A stretch of DNA of 26,259 nt. Origin: Euryarchaeota archaeon UBA561 (GTDB taxonomy: Archaea > Thermoplasmatota > Poseidoniia > Poseidoniales > Poseidoniaceae). Below, one piece after another: positions 1 through 8,298 of the stretch. The position numbers were made by a program, and so were the translations under genes. The notes below the pieces were generated by a model. That model had not been told where the DNA came from, ran no database searches, and saw nothing but the letters and a program-made list of their open reading frames with translations. Position 1 is the first letter of the stretch. Each line of letters opens with the position of its first letter. Where the stretch lies: positions 1 through 26,259 of the forward strand of contig DANX01000119.1 in NCBI GenBank assembly GCA_002502295.1, given 5' to 3'.

Positions 1-1
1 C

Positions 2-1054
2 TGGGGCGGCTATTCTCCCGAACCTGAGACCACCTGTGGAGGATCTTTGTTCAACCACGACAACGTGTTCCACATCCACCCCATCACCGGGCAAGCTCTT
101 CTCTACATCTCCTACTGGGATGCTGGTCTACGCATTGTCGACGTTTCCAACCCACCGACAATTCCGGACCCAGAAGGCATCTCATGGCCTCAGGACGATG
201 AAGTTGGCCGCTGGCTCGGCTGTCCGAGTGAAGCTGATGGCTGGTACGGCCCGAACGGCGGCGGTCATGCCAACATGACGCCGGAAGAATGGGGTGGCAG
301 CACGGGTGCTCTAAACGGAAACGGGTGGATTCACTACGCCGTGCCTTACGACCACCTTTTGTGCAATGGGGCAGCAGAATTTGACCCGGTGAGCACGTGG
401 GATGACGAATGCGGTACTGGCCCAGAGGACCCGGTCTTCGGCATCAACTGGCGCCACCTGACCATGATTGCACCCGAATACGGAACCAACACGAACCATA
501 CCGGTTACATTTGGACGATTGACACCACCGATCCGGCTAAACCCTTCCTTTTGAGCAAGTGGAAACTCCCCGGAACCAGCATTTTGCCGGACGGTAGTGA
601 GCACGAGCACCACTACATTCCTGGGGGCTACATCTACAGCCCTCACAACGGCGATACCGGAACCAACGGGCACGTTTACTGGACACACTACCACGCAGGT
701 AATTGGGTGACGGACCATAGCAACCTTTGGAAGGACACCAAATGGGTCGACGGTGTTCCAGCACCCGAGGTTGGATTCCCAGCGATTGAGGAATTCGCTG
801 AAACGCTTACCATGGGCTATTATCTCCCCGCAGGTCCAACATGGATTGAAGATCCGAAGGAAACCCTCGGTTATGATATGGCTGATTGCTGGGCATCCTG
901 CATGATTCCATTCGATTGGGGATTGCAGTACGACCCACGCGGTTATCTCTTCATTTCCGAGATGGTTTCTGGGGTTTACGTCGTGCAGATGGATGAAGAT
1001 CGAGATCCACGGTACCTCTACCCGCCGACTTACACCACGGAAGACGACGAATGA
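2..1054 (+). CDS. LVIVD-repeat secreted protein, 3' part
   Basis: The reading frame is open at the left edge, so only the C-terminal part (about 350 residues) is present and the true start lies outside. It ends at TGA 1052-1054. The segment LLYISYWDAGLRIVDVSNP is a textbook LVIVD repeat (PF08309-type beta-propeller blade). Further blade-like segments follow: HTGYIWTIDTTDPAKP, HVYWTHYHAGNWVTDHS and GYLFISEMVSGVYVVQMDED. The chain is rich in Trp, Tyr, Asp and Gly and has paired Cys, as expected for an extracellular propeller. The function of such proteins is not established; they are usually exported or surface-anchored. Neither a signal peptide nor an anchor can be assessed because the N-terminus is missing. 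The next gene, ddaH, is on the same strand 160 nt away and is probably transcribed independently. Confidence 0.75.
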   Translation, partial: WGGYSPEPETTCGGSLFNHDNVFHIHPITGQALLYISYWDAGLRIVDVSNPPTIPDPEGISWPQDDEVGRWLGCPSEADGWYGPNGGGHANMTPEEWGGSTGALNGNGWIHYAVPYDHLLCNGAAEFDPVSTWDDECGTGPEDPVFGINWRHLTMIAPEYGTNTNHTGYIWTIDTTDPAKPFLLSKWKLPGTSILPDGSEHEHHYIPGGYIYSPHNGDTGTNGHVYWTHYHAGNWVTDHSNLWKDTKWVDGVPAPEVGFPAIEEFAETLTMGYYLPAGPTWIEDPKETLGYDMADCWASCMIPFDWGLQYDPRGYLFISEMVSGVYVVQMDEDRDPRYLYPPTYTTEDDE

Positions 1055-1214
1055 TGAACCAACATCTCGCTTGACAAAGCATCGGGGGCGGGCTTCTAAG
1101 GCACAGCTTTGCTGTTTGAAAACGCTATACTGCGCCACATCCTTTCCATTCTGTGGAAGTTCACTACCGAAAAAAGGCGAAGATGTTAAAGGACGCCCGC
1201 CCGCGGAGATAACC

Positions 1215-2024
1215 ATGGCCACCGTCCGGTTGGACCAAAAGAAGCGGGCGATTGTTCGTGATATTCCTTCGTCGTACACGAAGGCCCTCGCTCGATTTTT
1301 TGGTACCGGTCCTACAAATGTTGACTTAGCTCGTCAACAACAATTGGCCTACGTCCACGCCCTCGAAGCAAACGGTGTAGCTGTTCACCGTCTTGATGCC
1401 GATGAGGCCCACCCCGATTGCATGTTTGTTGAAGACCAAGCCGTTGTTGTTGATGGTCACATGTTGCTACCAACGCCCGGACATCCATCGCGCGTGGCCG
1501 AACAGCCTCCAATCGCAGACTTCTTGATGCAGGCGCTTGAGGGCGTTCAGACCTGCACCATGGGCGGAGAAGCCAGAATGGATGGAGGCGACATCATCCG
1601 TCTTGGAAACCTCTTCTTTGTCGGCCGCTCGTCTCGTACCAACGACCTCGGCATCGTGAGCCTTCAGAGCTTGCTTGACTTCTTTGGATACGAACTGCGT
1701 GTCATTGACATTCCTGACCATGCTCTTCACCTCACCAGCATATGTTCAACACCCACCGACACCATGGTCCTCGTACCAGAAGGTTACCTCTCACCTAGCG
1801 ATTTCGGTCAGCTCCCCACCGGTTGCGAACTCATATGGATTCCTTCTGAGGAAGCGTATGGGTGCAACACGATTGGGCTTCCAAATGGGAAAGTAATGGT
1901 GGCCGAAGGGTATCCAGCGGTCAAGAAAGCCTTGCACGACCGTGGTTTGGAAACCATCGAGATCGACATGAGTGAAATCCGTGCAGCGGACGGTTCACTC
2001 ACGTGCTGTTCTATTTTTTACTGA
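1215..2024 (+). CDS. ddaH: Dimethylargininase (DDAH) family amidinohydrolase
   Basis: The 269-residue protein belongs to the pentein superfamily. It aligns by eye with DDAH, which hydrolyses N-omega-methylated arginine to citrulline plus methylamine. Recognisable blocks are PDCMFVEDQAVV (67-78), MDGGDII (122-128), FFVGRSSRTN (134-143), ALHLTS (170-175) and DGSLTC (259-264). The human-type triad Asp-His-Cys maps to D123, H172 and C264, so the enzyme looks intact. The frame is open further upstream, but ATG 1215 was chosen because GGAG lies about 6 nt before it and the family begins here. A related guanidino substrate (arginine or a methylated peptide product) is possible. Family membership is seen; the exact substrate is inferred. 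The lack of neighbouring arginine-fermentation genes argues against a classical arginine deiminase pathway. Confidence 0.85.
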   Translation: MATVRLDQKKRAIVRDIPSSYTKALARFFGTGPTNVDLARQQQLAYVHALEANGVAVHRLDADEAHPDCMFVEDQAVVVDGHMLLPTPGHPSRVAEQPPIADFLMQALEGVQTCTMGGEARMDGGDIIRLGNLFFVGRSSRTNDLGIVSLQSLLDFFGYELRVIDIPDHALHLTSICSTPTDTMVLVPEGYLSPSDFGQLPTGCELIWIPSEEAYGCNTIGLPNGKVMVAEGYPAVKKALHDRGLETIEIDMSEIRAADGSLTCCSIFY

Positions 2025-2049
2025 ACGAAAAACGACGCAAGGGCGACGT

Positions 2050-2793
2050 TCAGAATTGCAACACCGTCATGAGGGTGCCATAGCCCACCAGCATGAGGAA
2101 GGGCGTGTCCCATGCATGGGGTGAAAACGCTTCGGTGACCGTCATTGCAATTGGGACCAGCGCAAGTCCCACGAGGAATTGCATGGTCGTAAATTCGGCG
2201 GTGTACAACAGCATGACAAGGACGCCGGTGATGAAAACGGCTGAACTTCCCTCGAACGAGCGAGTGAATGTTTGGTCGGTGAACAACGCCCTGACCGTGT
2301 ATTTGTGTTTCCCATATCGGATGCCCACCGGTTCTGCCAAACCGTCTCCGATCGCGTTGATGAGAATCGGGATTGTCACCAACGACTCGTAGCCCATGTC
2401 ACTGAACCTCCAAATCATTGGAACCATGATGGCAAATCCTGCGGCATATTGCGTCCAAAGCCAGAGCAGGGTATTCGGACGGTCTTCGGGCCGGTCAAAA
2501 CCCTCGAACATCAACTGGAACACCGGCACACGCTTACGAATCGGCTCCAGGAAGATGACAAGGAACGCCAACGTCGCTACGGCACTTATGCTGAGGTACA
2601 CGACACTGGTAAACGTTTCAGAAGCCAGTTGCTGATCTACAAACACAGGAATGAAGAAGATCGCAAAATGGTTGATTTTCCGAGTGTAGTTCACCCGCAT
2701 ACCCCGTCTCGCTAAGACGCCCGCTAGAAGCAGGACGGTAACCAACCCGACGATTTTGTACACCGTTGCCATGACCGTGGCTTCGGAAACCAT
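2050..2793 (-). CDS. Polyprenol/phytol/dolichol kinase-like CTP-dependent membrane kinase
   Basis: This 247-aa protein has about seven hydrophobic segments. Motifs of the SEC59/phytol-kinase/DGK1 group are visible: TRKINHFAIF (37-46), GDGLAEPVGIRYGKHKY (149-165), RSFEGSSAVF (178-187) and EAFSPHAWDTPFL (221-233). Characterised relatives transfer phosphate from CTP to an isoprenoid alcohol (dolichol, phytol) or to diacylglycerol in the membrane. In an archaeon the likely substrate would be a polyprenol or geranylgeraniol recycled for lipids or glycan carriers; this is inference. ATG 2793 is chosen because a TATA-like tract lies 25-34 nt upstream, which suits a leaderless mRNA; ATG 2772 is the alternative. 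The frame continues upstream as an unlikely extension into the neighbouring gene. Confidence 0.7.
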   Translation of the reverse strand: MVSEATVMATVYKIVGLVTVLLLAGVLARRGMRVNYTRKINHFAIFFIPVFVDQQLASETFTSVVYLSISAVATLAFLVIFLEPIRKRVPVFQLMFEGFDRPEDRPNTLLWLWTQYAAGFAIMVPMIWRFSDMGYESLVTIPILINAIGDGLAEPVGIRYGKHKYTVRALFTDQTFTRSFEGSSAVFITGVLVMLLYTAEFTTMQFLVGLALVPIAMTVTEAFSPHAWDTPFLMLVGYGTLMTVLQF

Positions 2794-2817
2794 GGGCGAC
2801 AATGAATGCACTCGGGG

Positions 2818-2827
2818 ATAAAAATAA
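2818..2827 (-). promoter_or_regulatory. TATA-like box for the polyprenol-kinase-like gene
   Basis: Minus-strand TTATTTTTAT is centred about 29 nt before ATG 2793 in otherwise GC-rich DNA. This spacing fits an archaeal TATA box driving a leaderless transcript. Confidence 0.45.
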
Positions 2828-2852
2828 CCCCGGCGCGCCCTGGAAAAAACCC

Positions 2853-3269
2853 TCAAGGTGAGCTTACCGCATGCATCCATCGTCGAAGGGCAGCCGCCAT
2901 GTCCTTGCCCTGAACGCCTTTCCAAATCTGTTCATCAAACACACCTGTCATTGCCTCGTCGGCCATGGTGAGCAGTTCATGTTCTGGATAGAGTTGCAGC
3001 GTCTTTGTGTGGTCTTGGTAAAGACCGATTTCAAACGCAACCCACGCTTCTTCCCGCTGTGCGAACGATCGAAACGTGGAGGATTCAAGAAACGACATGA
3101 AATCTTCCAATGACAGGAAAGAGCAAAGCATTGACAACGTCTGCTCGAGCGCCAAATCCTCTGGAGAAAGTGAGGGCCTAGGGGCGATTTCACCCTTTTT
3201 CACGAGGGTGATCACAGGGGTCCTGTCTTCCACAACGTGCGGTTTGCACACCGCTTTTTGAACATTCAC
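2853..3269 (-). CDS. Unrecognised 138-aa protein divergent from katG
   Basis: No family is recognised. From GTG 3269 the product is 138 aa, soluble and acidic, with no signal peptide or membrane segment. The first 40 residues are basic and irregular; the rest looks helical (LSPEDLALEQTLSMLCSFLS, then EEAWVAFEIGLYQDH and KDMAAALRRWMHAV). GTG 3269 is preferred over an upstream TTG at 3290 because a TATA-like element sits 27 nt upstream. The same element is equally placed for katG on the other strand. Shared promoter DNA suggests co-expression with katG, possibly under oxidative stress, but nothing in the protein itself shows such a role. It has two Cys (residues 8 and 49) and no CxxC pair. Confidence 0.6.
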   Translation of the reverse strand: MNVQKAVCKPHVVEDRTPVITLVKKGEIAPRPSLSPEDLALEQTLSMLCSFLSLEDFMSFLESSTFRSFAQREEAWVAFEIGLYQDHTKTLQLYPEHELLTMADEAMTGVFDEQIWKGVQGKDMAAALRRWMHAVSSP

Positions 3270-3291
3270 TTGAAGCAATATAGAACTCAAA

Positions 3292-3301
3292 GTTATATGT
3301 T
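3292..3301. promoter_or_regulatory. Shared TATA-like element of a divergent promoter
   Basis: GTTATATGTT reads as TTATATG toward katG and CATATAA toward the 138-aa gene. Its centre (about 3296) is 26 nt from katG ATG 3322 and 27 nt from GTG 3269. One element could therefore serve two leaderless genes. An alternative minus-strand box, CTATATTG, lies closer to GTG 3269 and would fit less well. Confidence 0.5.
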
Positions 3302-3321
3302 ACCTCTGCGCCTTTGTTGAT

Positions 3322-5460
3322 ATGCAGAACTTCGGTAGTAAAGGTGAGTGCCCTGTCATGCATGGAGGTCAAACCTCCGCGACATCGGACAAACGAACGA
3401 ATCAAGACTGGTGGCCTAAAGCCCTCAACATTGGTATCCTTCATCAACACGACGTAAAATCAAACCCAATGGGTGTGGACTTTGATTACGCTCAAGCGTT
3501 CAAAGAACTTGATTATCCAGGGCTGAAAGCAGATCTTCACGCTCTGATGACGGACAGTCAAGATTGGTGGCCTGCTGACTACGGTCACTATGGTCCATTC
3601 TTCATTCGCATGACTTGGCACGCCGCAGGGACGTACCGCACCGGCGACGGTCGCGGTGGTGGAGGAACCGGTGCTCAGCGTTTCGCTCCTCTCAACAGCT
3701 GGCCAGACAACGGCAACCTCGACAAAGCACGCCGACTGTTGTGGCCCATCAAACAAAAGTACGGCAACGCCATCAGTTGGGCCGATCTTCTCATCCTTAC
3801 CGGGCAAATTGCCATTGAATCCATGGGAGGGCCAGTTCTTGGCTTCGGCGGCGGTCGGCCAGATATTTGGCACCCTGAAGACGACATCTATTGGGGGAGT
3901 GAAGACGAATGGCTTGGGGACAACCGATACGGCGATACCCGTCAAGACCTTGAGAACCCTCTCGCTGCTGTCCAAATGGGCCTGATTTACGTGAATCCAC
4001 AAGGACCCAACGCTAACCCAGACCCGCTTCTCAGCGCACAAGACATTCGCGAGACATTCAGCCGAATGGCCATGAACGATGAAGAAACGGTCGCCTTGAC
4101 CGCAGGTGGCCACACGTTTGGAAAGGCCCACGGCGCAGGCCCCGAAGATCATAAAGGTCCAGAACCCGAAGGTGCCAACCTCGAGGAACAGGGCTTTGGA
4201 TGGACCAGTGACCACGGCACAGGCGTCGGCCGCGACACCATTACCAGCGGCATTGAGGGCGCGTGGACGGCCAATCCCACCGCTTGGGACAACGGCTACT
4301 TTGACATGTTGTTCAAGTACGAAGATACATGGGAGTTGACCAAGAGTCCTGCGGGCGCTCACCAGTGGACACCATCCAATCAATCTGAAGCCGACATGGC
4401 TCCCGATGCAGAGGACGCTTCCATCAAGGTCGCGACCATGATGACCACGGCCGACATGGCCATGATTCGAGATCCTGCGTACCGGAAGATTTCCAAGCAT
4501 TTCCATGAGAACCCGGAAGTCTTTGCTGATGCGTTTTCTCGTGCGTGGTTCAAACTGCTTCATCGAGACATGGGGCCAAAAGCTCGGTACCTCGGTCCAG
4601 ACGTTCCCGATGAGGATTTCATCTGGCAAGATCCGGTCACTCCCGGTTCCACCTCGTACGACGTTGATGCGCTCAAGGCAGCCATCCATGGTTGTGGACT
4701 CTCCATTGCCGAACTGGTTGAAACCGCTTGGGCGAGTGCCTCAACGTTCCGTAAGTCAGACATGCGTGGGGGCGCCAATGGCGCCCGCATACGCCTTGCT
4801 CCACAGAAAGATTGGGAAGCGAACAAGCCAGCCCAGTTGGCCAAGGTACTCGGTGTGCTTGAACCGATTGCAACAGCGCATGGCGCGAGCGTGGCCGACA
4901 CCATCGTTCTCGCTGGAAACGTCGGTATTGAGATGGCGAGCGGGGCATCTGTTCCCTTTTCACCCGGTCGCGGTGACGCCACCGAAGCGCAGACCGATGC
5001 AGCGTCCTTCGAGATTCTCCAACCGGTTTCCTGTGGATTCCGCAACTTCCTGCTAAAGAACTACGCCGTCACCCCTGAAGAAATGATGTTGGATAAAGCC
5101 CAACTTCTTGGCCTTTCAGCCCCTGAAATGACCGTTCTCGTCGGTGGTCTGCGCGCACTCGGTGTCAGTTCAGACGAACGTGGGCTCTGGAGCGACGGGA
5201 CCTCTCTTGATGCCTCGTTCTTCACGACCCTACTGGACATGACCGTGGCTTGGACGCCGACAGGGAGCAATTCTTACCAAGCAAAAGACCGCTCAACGGG
5301 TGCTGATGTTCGCACCGCCACCCGCTACGATTTGGTCTTTGGAAGCAATTCTCAACTACGAGCCATTTCTGAAGTCTATGCACAGGACGACAACAAAGAC
5401 AAGTTCGTTGCAGACTTCATCGCTGCGTGGAACAAGGTCATGAACGCCGATCGTTTCTGA
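3322..5460 (+). CDS. katG: Catalase-peroxidase
   Basis: This is a full-length 712-aa bifunctional heme enzyme that decomposes hydrogen peroxide and oxidises small donors. Distal heme residues R96, W99 and H100 sit in FFIRMTWHAAGTYR. Y223 (GLIYVNPQGP) and M249 (SRMAMND) complete the Met-Tyr-Trp cross-link site, with the family's exact 26-residue spacing. Proximal ligand H264 is in GGHTFGKAHG. The degenerate C-terminal peroxidase-like domain is present (about 430-712, including MRGGANGARIRLAPQ and ending in ADFIAAWNKVMNADRF). There is no export signal, so it should be cytoplasmic. ATG 3322 lies 26 nt after a TATA-like element and has no clear ribosome binding site, consistent with leaderless expression. 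It is convergent with the SDR gene, 26 nt apart. Confidence 0.97.
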   Translation: MQNFGSKGECPVMHGGQTSATSDKRTNQDWWPKALNIGILHQHDVKSNPMGVDFDYAQAFKELDYPGLKADLHALMTDSQDWWPADYGHYGPFFIRMTWHAAGTYRTGDGRGGGGTGAQRFAPLNSWPDNGNLDKARRLLWPIKQKYGNAISWADLLILTGQIAIESMGGPVLGFGGGRPDIWHPEDDIYWGSEDEWLGDNRYGDTRQDLENPLAAVQMGLIYVNPQGPNANPDPLLSAQDIRETFSRMAMNDEETVALTAGGHTFGKAHGAGPEDHKGPEPEGANLEEQGFGWTSDHGTGVGRDTITSGIEGAWTANPTAWDNGYFDMLFKYEDTWELTKSPAGAHQWTPSNQSEADMAPDAEDASIKVATMMTTADMAMIRDPAYRKISKHFHENPEVFADAFSRAWFKLLHRDMGPKARYLGPDVPDEDFIWQDPVTPGSTSYDVDALKAAIHGCGLSIAELVETAWASASTFRKSDMRGGANGARIRLAPQKDWEANKPAQLAKVLGVLEPIATAHGASVADTIVLAGNVGIEMASGASVPFSPGRGDATEAQTDAASFEILQPVSCGFRNFLLKNYAVTPEEMMLDKAQLLGLSAPEMTVLVGGLRALGVSSDERGLWSDGTSLDASFFTTLLDMTVAWTPTGSNSYQAKDRSTGADVRTATRYDLVFGSNSQLRAISEVYAQDDNKDKFVADFIAAWNKVMNADRF

Positions 5461-5486
5461 TCTTGGGCAAGGTTGGGGCGAATGCT

Positions 5487-6161
5487 CTACCAGGGTAGAT
5501 TGTTGCCGGCATAGTCAACAAATCGCCCGGTCGTTGCAAGTGTCTGTTCGTTGATTTGTGTTAGAATTCCAGTTACGCTTTCGGAGGCTTGGAGCGGAGC
5601 ATTCGGGCCGCCCATGTCGGTTTCGACCCATCCAGGATGAATCAGCATCACAGCGACGCCACGTTCTTGCAGTTCGGATTTCATGGCCGTCGTGAACATG
5701 TTGAGCGCCGTCTTTGAGGCACGATAGGCGTAGGAGCGCCCACTTGCGCAGTCCTCAATTGACCCCATGAGGCTCGTGATCATGACCACTTTCCCTCCAT
5801 TTTTAACCAGCAAAGGCAGGGCAAATTGCGTGACCCGCACAGGTGCAATGGCATTCACTTCCATAACATTGGACACGACCTCAAAATCAATTTCTTCGAC
5901 GGATGCCCAACGACCATCGGCAATGCCTGCGTTGTTAATGAGAAGGTCAATGGGTGTTGAAACACGTTCCAAGGTTGGTTTGATTTGACTTGCATCACGC
6001 ACATCCATCCGATGGCAATGCAAATTCGGATGAACCAAACCTTCCAACCCGCCCATACTGCTCCGATAGGTTGCGTGAACCGTGTAGTTCTGTTCAAGCA
6101 GTTGGCGGACGAGCTCAAACCCGATTCCACGATTGGCTCCGGTCACAAAAGCAACGGGCAT
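5487..6161 (-). CDS. Short-chain dehydrogenase/reductase (SDR)
   Basis: This is a classical SDR of about 224 aa, an NAD(P)-dependent oxidoreductase of unknown substrate. The nucleotide-binding glycine motif is TGANRGIG (7-14). The DVR at 53-55, NNAG at 76-79, N103, S130 and YxxxK (Y146, K150) complete the catalytic tetrad. HPGWVETDMGG is the usual C-terminal signature. It resembles the C-factor/sniffer-like subgroup (short, with SSMGGLEGL after the first strands), but this assignment is tentative. ATG 6161 places the Rossmann strand at the N-terminus; an in-frame ATG at 6179 would add six residues. It lies about 20-40 nt downstream of the multi-TM gene and may be cotranscribed with it. Confidence 0.88.
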   Translation of the reverse strand: MPVAFVTGANRGIGFELVRQLLEQNYTVHATYRSSMGGLEGLVHPNLHCHRMDVRDASQIKPTLERVSTPIDLLINNAGIADGRWASVEEIDFEVVSNVMEVNAIAPVRVTQFALPLLVKNGGKVVMITSLMGSIEDCASGRSYAYRASKTALNMFTTAMKSELQERGVAVMLIHPGWVETDMGGPNAPLQASESVTGILTQINEQTLATTGRFVDYAGNNLPW

Positions 6162-6200
6162 GTGATTGTGGAGCAGCATGAGGTAGATGATTCTGGTTGT

Positions 6201-6854
6201 TTAGAAGACGTACTCCTTCTCACCAAAGTCATCCTTGTTTTGCTTTTCCTTTATCGTTCGCCACTGGATGAACGCGCTGGTCACCATCCCAACAAGACCA
6301 ATGTAAGCATCAGGTGCAGAAACGCCGTCAAGCCGCGTCACATCCCATCCGACGGCAATGTACACGGCAAGCATCATCCCGAGTGTTCCGATAAGGCCCG
6401 CCATAAGCGCCGGCACTAACCTGCGAAAGGACATGCTCAGGAAGAACGCAATGATTGTAAGAACGCCAGACAGAATCGTATCTCCCTCAAAATCAACACC
6501 GTATTGAGAACCGGTCTTGATGAGGTTTGTAATGGCGAGAAAGACAAGGCCTGCCGCAAGAAAACGCATCGACATTTGAGCGACACTGACGGACATGACT
6601 CCGATGGCAGCCGACGATAAAAACCGGAACTGCGTTTCACTCACCGGGGGACTGTCGCCGATGAGCGGGTACATTTCTCCTGTCAGCCCGAAACCAACGA
6701 CAAAGCCAGCGATGCCTACTGTCAGCGGGATTCGCTTGCTCCCTTCGACAAATAGAAAGAGGGAGATGACGAACAATGGAACGGCGTAAATGAGGCCACC
6801 GGCGACCATTTGGTCAATGACTCCCGACCCGATTTCATTTGCATCCGAAGTCAC
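6201..6854 (-). CDS. Multi-pass membrane protein, function unknown
   Basis: The 217-aa protein has about six to seven hydrophobic helices (near 18-36, 42-60, 80-93, 95-110, 126-142, 148-168 and 184-197). It ends in a charged cytoplasmic-looking tail (KEKQNKDDFGEKEYVF). No family is recognised. The start shown is GTG 6854, 32 nt after the stop of the GIDE-like gene. ATG 6809 would remove 15 polar residues and is also possible. The order and close spacing suggest an operon with the upstream GIDE-like membrane protein, so the two may act together at the membrane. This is context only, not evidence of function. Confidence 0.65.
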   Translation of the reverse strand: MTSDANEIGSGVIDQMVAGGLIYAVPLFVISLFLFVEGSKRIPLTVGIAGFVVGFGLTGEMYPLIGDSPPVSETQFRFLSSAAIGVMSVSVAQMSMRFLAAGLVFLAITNLIKTGSQYGVDFEGDTILSGVLTIIAFFLSMSFRRLVPALMAGLIGTLGMMLAVYIAVGWDVTRLDGVSAPDAYIGLVGMVTSAFIQWRTIKEKQNKDDFGEKEYVF

Positions 6855-6886
6855 GATTGTCGCCCACCGTTCTTTTTTGTTCTTGC

Positions 6887-8233
6887 TCAGGCCAAACCGA
6901 TCAACGACAGGCCGCCCAGCAGCAACATGATCGGCGGAACCATCATTTCAAATCCGGAGCGAGATTTTCCAACGTTGGAGAGTTCCGTGCCTCGCATAAG
7001 GGTGCACTTCATGCCGGGCGCATCTTCGTTGCCCCAGACCTCGATGGTGCTGTTGCCTAATGTTCCATCGGCTTGCGGGTCGGCTTGAATTTCTGAATCC
7101 GGGCGCGGCCTGGTGGCACCGAGAAGATAAACGGGATCTCCCGAACGAAGGCCGTACAACGTCCATCGATGTCCTTTCACGGTTGCACCTTTCAAAAATC
7201 CAGCAACAGCCGAGGCCATCATTTGCTTTCCGAGCGACTGTGCGAAGGCACCGTCCCACTGTTTGATGAATTGACCATAATCGGTTCGTTTGAAGGATTC
7301 AAGGTTGACTTTGATGCCGCCCGTTCCGTCTTGGAGAATGAACGGCACACCGCCGCTGTCTGTTCGGATTGTTACCCAGCTGCATTCTTCTTTTTTGTTA
7401 CCTTCGCTGTCGGTAACCATCCGGCACTGTTTCTGTTCGTAGGTCCATCGATACCCGAGCATGTTTGGCATTGACATGGACTGGTTTGAGTCAACATGAA
7501 CGGTCATGGTTCCCGCCGCCCACGGTCGCACTTGCCCAACCAGTTCAGGATGACCCACTGGTGCAGAGCGTACGAGGGAGGTGGGGGTGTCAAGCATTTG
7601 TCGAAGGGCTTTGGCGCGAAAGAAATTGATGATTGTCATGATCAGTCCCAAACCAGCGAGCCATATGGCTGGCTCGATGCCGAGACCCGACGCTTCGTCT
7701 TGCACCGTTGCCGCACCAACTGCGAGCAGTGAAACGACCGCTAACCCTGCAAACACGAAATGGAGGGTCATCGTAGCCGGTCGAGGCGTGCCCACTTTCA
7801 CAGGGTGTTCAGGGAGCGGCGTTCCGTCGCCGTGAGGCCCGTACATGTTGTTTTGATTCCACGTTTGAGGCCCCGGGGCGGGGAGAATCCAGTCGTTGGG
7901 GTCGTTGGTGGGGACGAGGGTACTTTGTTGCAGGAACCAATTCTCCATGGTGTAGCCGCTTTGCTCTGCTTTGGCCTGCAAATCAGCGGCAGAGATGGCT
8001 TTTTTTCGCATCTTGTTAAGGCCCTGTGACATGCTCCCGGGCGTTGCGATGGCCATCAACGTCAGTCCGGGAACGGAAAAAATCAATCCTTCAAGATCGC
8101 CGGTTGAAACGGTTGCAGCAACGCCGAAACCGGTCATGACGAGACCCGCCACCCAAAAGAACCACCATATGAAGGTGTAGGGCAGCGTGAGCTTGAAGGC
8201 ACCGCCGACAAAATCGATGCTCTGCTGGTTCAT
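6887..8233 (-). CDS. Membrane protein with GIDE-like domain
   Basis: The 448-aa protein has two N-terminal TM helices (about 19-40 and 48-64) and a polar loop. Two more helices follow (about 157-176 and 187-205), then a soluble domain and a C-terminal TM helix (429-447). The soluble domain resembles GIDE (PF12483, as in mitochondrial MULAN). It starts PTSLVRSAPVGHPELVGQV (217-235) and has W286, then VPFILQDGTGGIKVNLE (296-312) and HRWTLYGLRSGDPVYLLG (355-372). No RING finger is present, so ubiquitin ligase activity is not implied. ATG 8233 has GGAG about 6 nt upstream and a TATA-like CAAAGTTATGG about 27 nt upstream. The function of prokaryotic GIDE-like proteins is unknown to me. The domain call is by eye. 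Confidence 0.65.
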   Translation of the reverse strand: MNQQSIDFVGGAFKLTLPYTFIWWFFWVAGLVMTGFGVAATVSTGDLEGLIFSVPGLTLMAIATPGSMSQGLNKMRKKAISAADLQAKAEQSGYTMENWFLQQSTLVPTNDPNDWILPAPGPQTWNQNNMYGPHGDGTPLPEHPVKVGTPRPATMTLHFVFAGLAVVSLLAVGAATVQDEASGLGIEPAIWLAGLGLIMTIINFFRAKALRQMLDTPTSLVRSAPVGHPELVGQVRPWAAGTMTVHVDSNQSMSMPNMLGYRWTYEQKQCRMVTDSEGNKKEECSWVTIRTDSGGVPFILQDGTGGIKVNLESFKRTDYGQFIKQWDGAFAQSLGKQMMASAVAGFLKGATVKGHRWTLYGLRSGDPVYLLGATRPRPDSEIQADPQADGTLGNSTIEVWGNEDAPGMKCTLMRGTELSNVGKSRSGFEMMVPPIMLLLGGLSLIGLA

Positions 8234-8255
8234 GGTTCTCCTAGGTGTAGACCGA

Positions 8256-8265
8256 CCATAACTTT
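8256..8265 (-). promoter_or_regulatory. TATA-like box of the GIDE-like gene
   Basis: Minus-strand AAAGTTATGG is centred about 27 nt upstream of ATG 8233. The start codon also has a GGAG ribosome-binding-type motif, so the transcript may be leaderless or may carry a very short leader. Confidence 0.4.
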
Positions 8266-8298
8266 GATTGAAGCCATGACAAGGCCAAACAGTTGTTC

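Noticed and set aside
1103..1115. ACAGC-TTT-GCTGT short stem after the LVIVD gene as a terminator
   Set aside because: The stem is only 5 bp and is followed by TTG rather than a T-tract; too weak to call. Nothing else definite is seen in 1055-1214.
311..1279. 322-aa open frame antisense to the LVIVD gene and ddaH start
   Set aside because: It overlaps two genes with recognised motifs, shows no domain itself and crosses the intergenic gap; treated as a shadow.
2050..2925. Longer N-terminus for the polyprenol-kinase-like gene (291 aa)
   Set aside because: The extra 44 residues overlap the 3' end of the neighbouring gene, are not membrane-like, and lie upstream of the likely TATA box.
3460..4689. 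409-aa open frame antisense to katG
   Set aside because: It lies wholly inside the unmistakable katG gene; its composition (basic, low in helix-forming patterns) and lack of any motif mark it as a shadow of a GC-rich coding strand.
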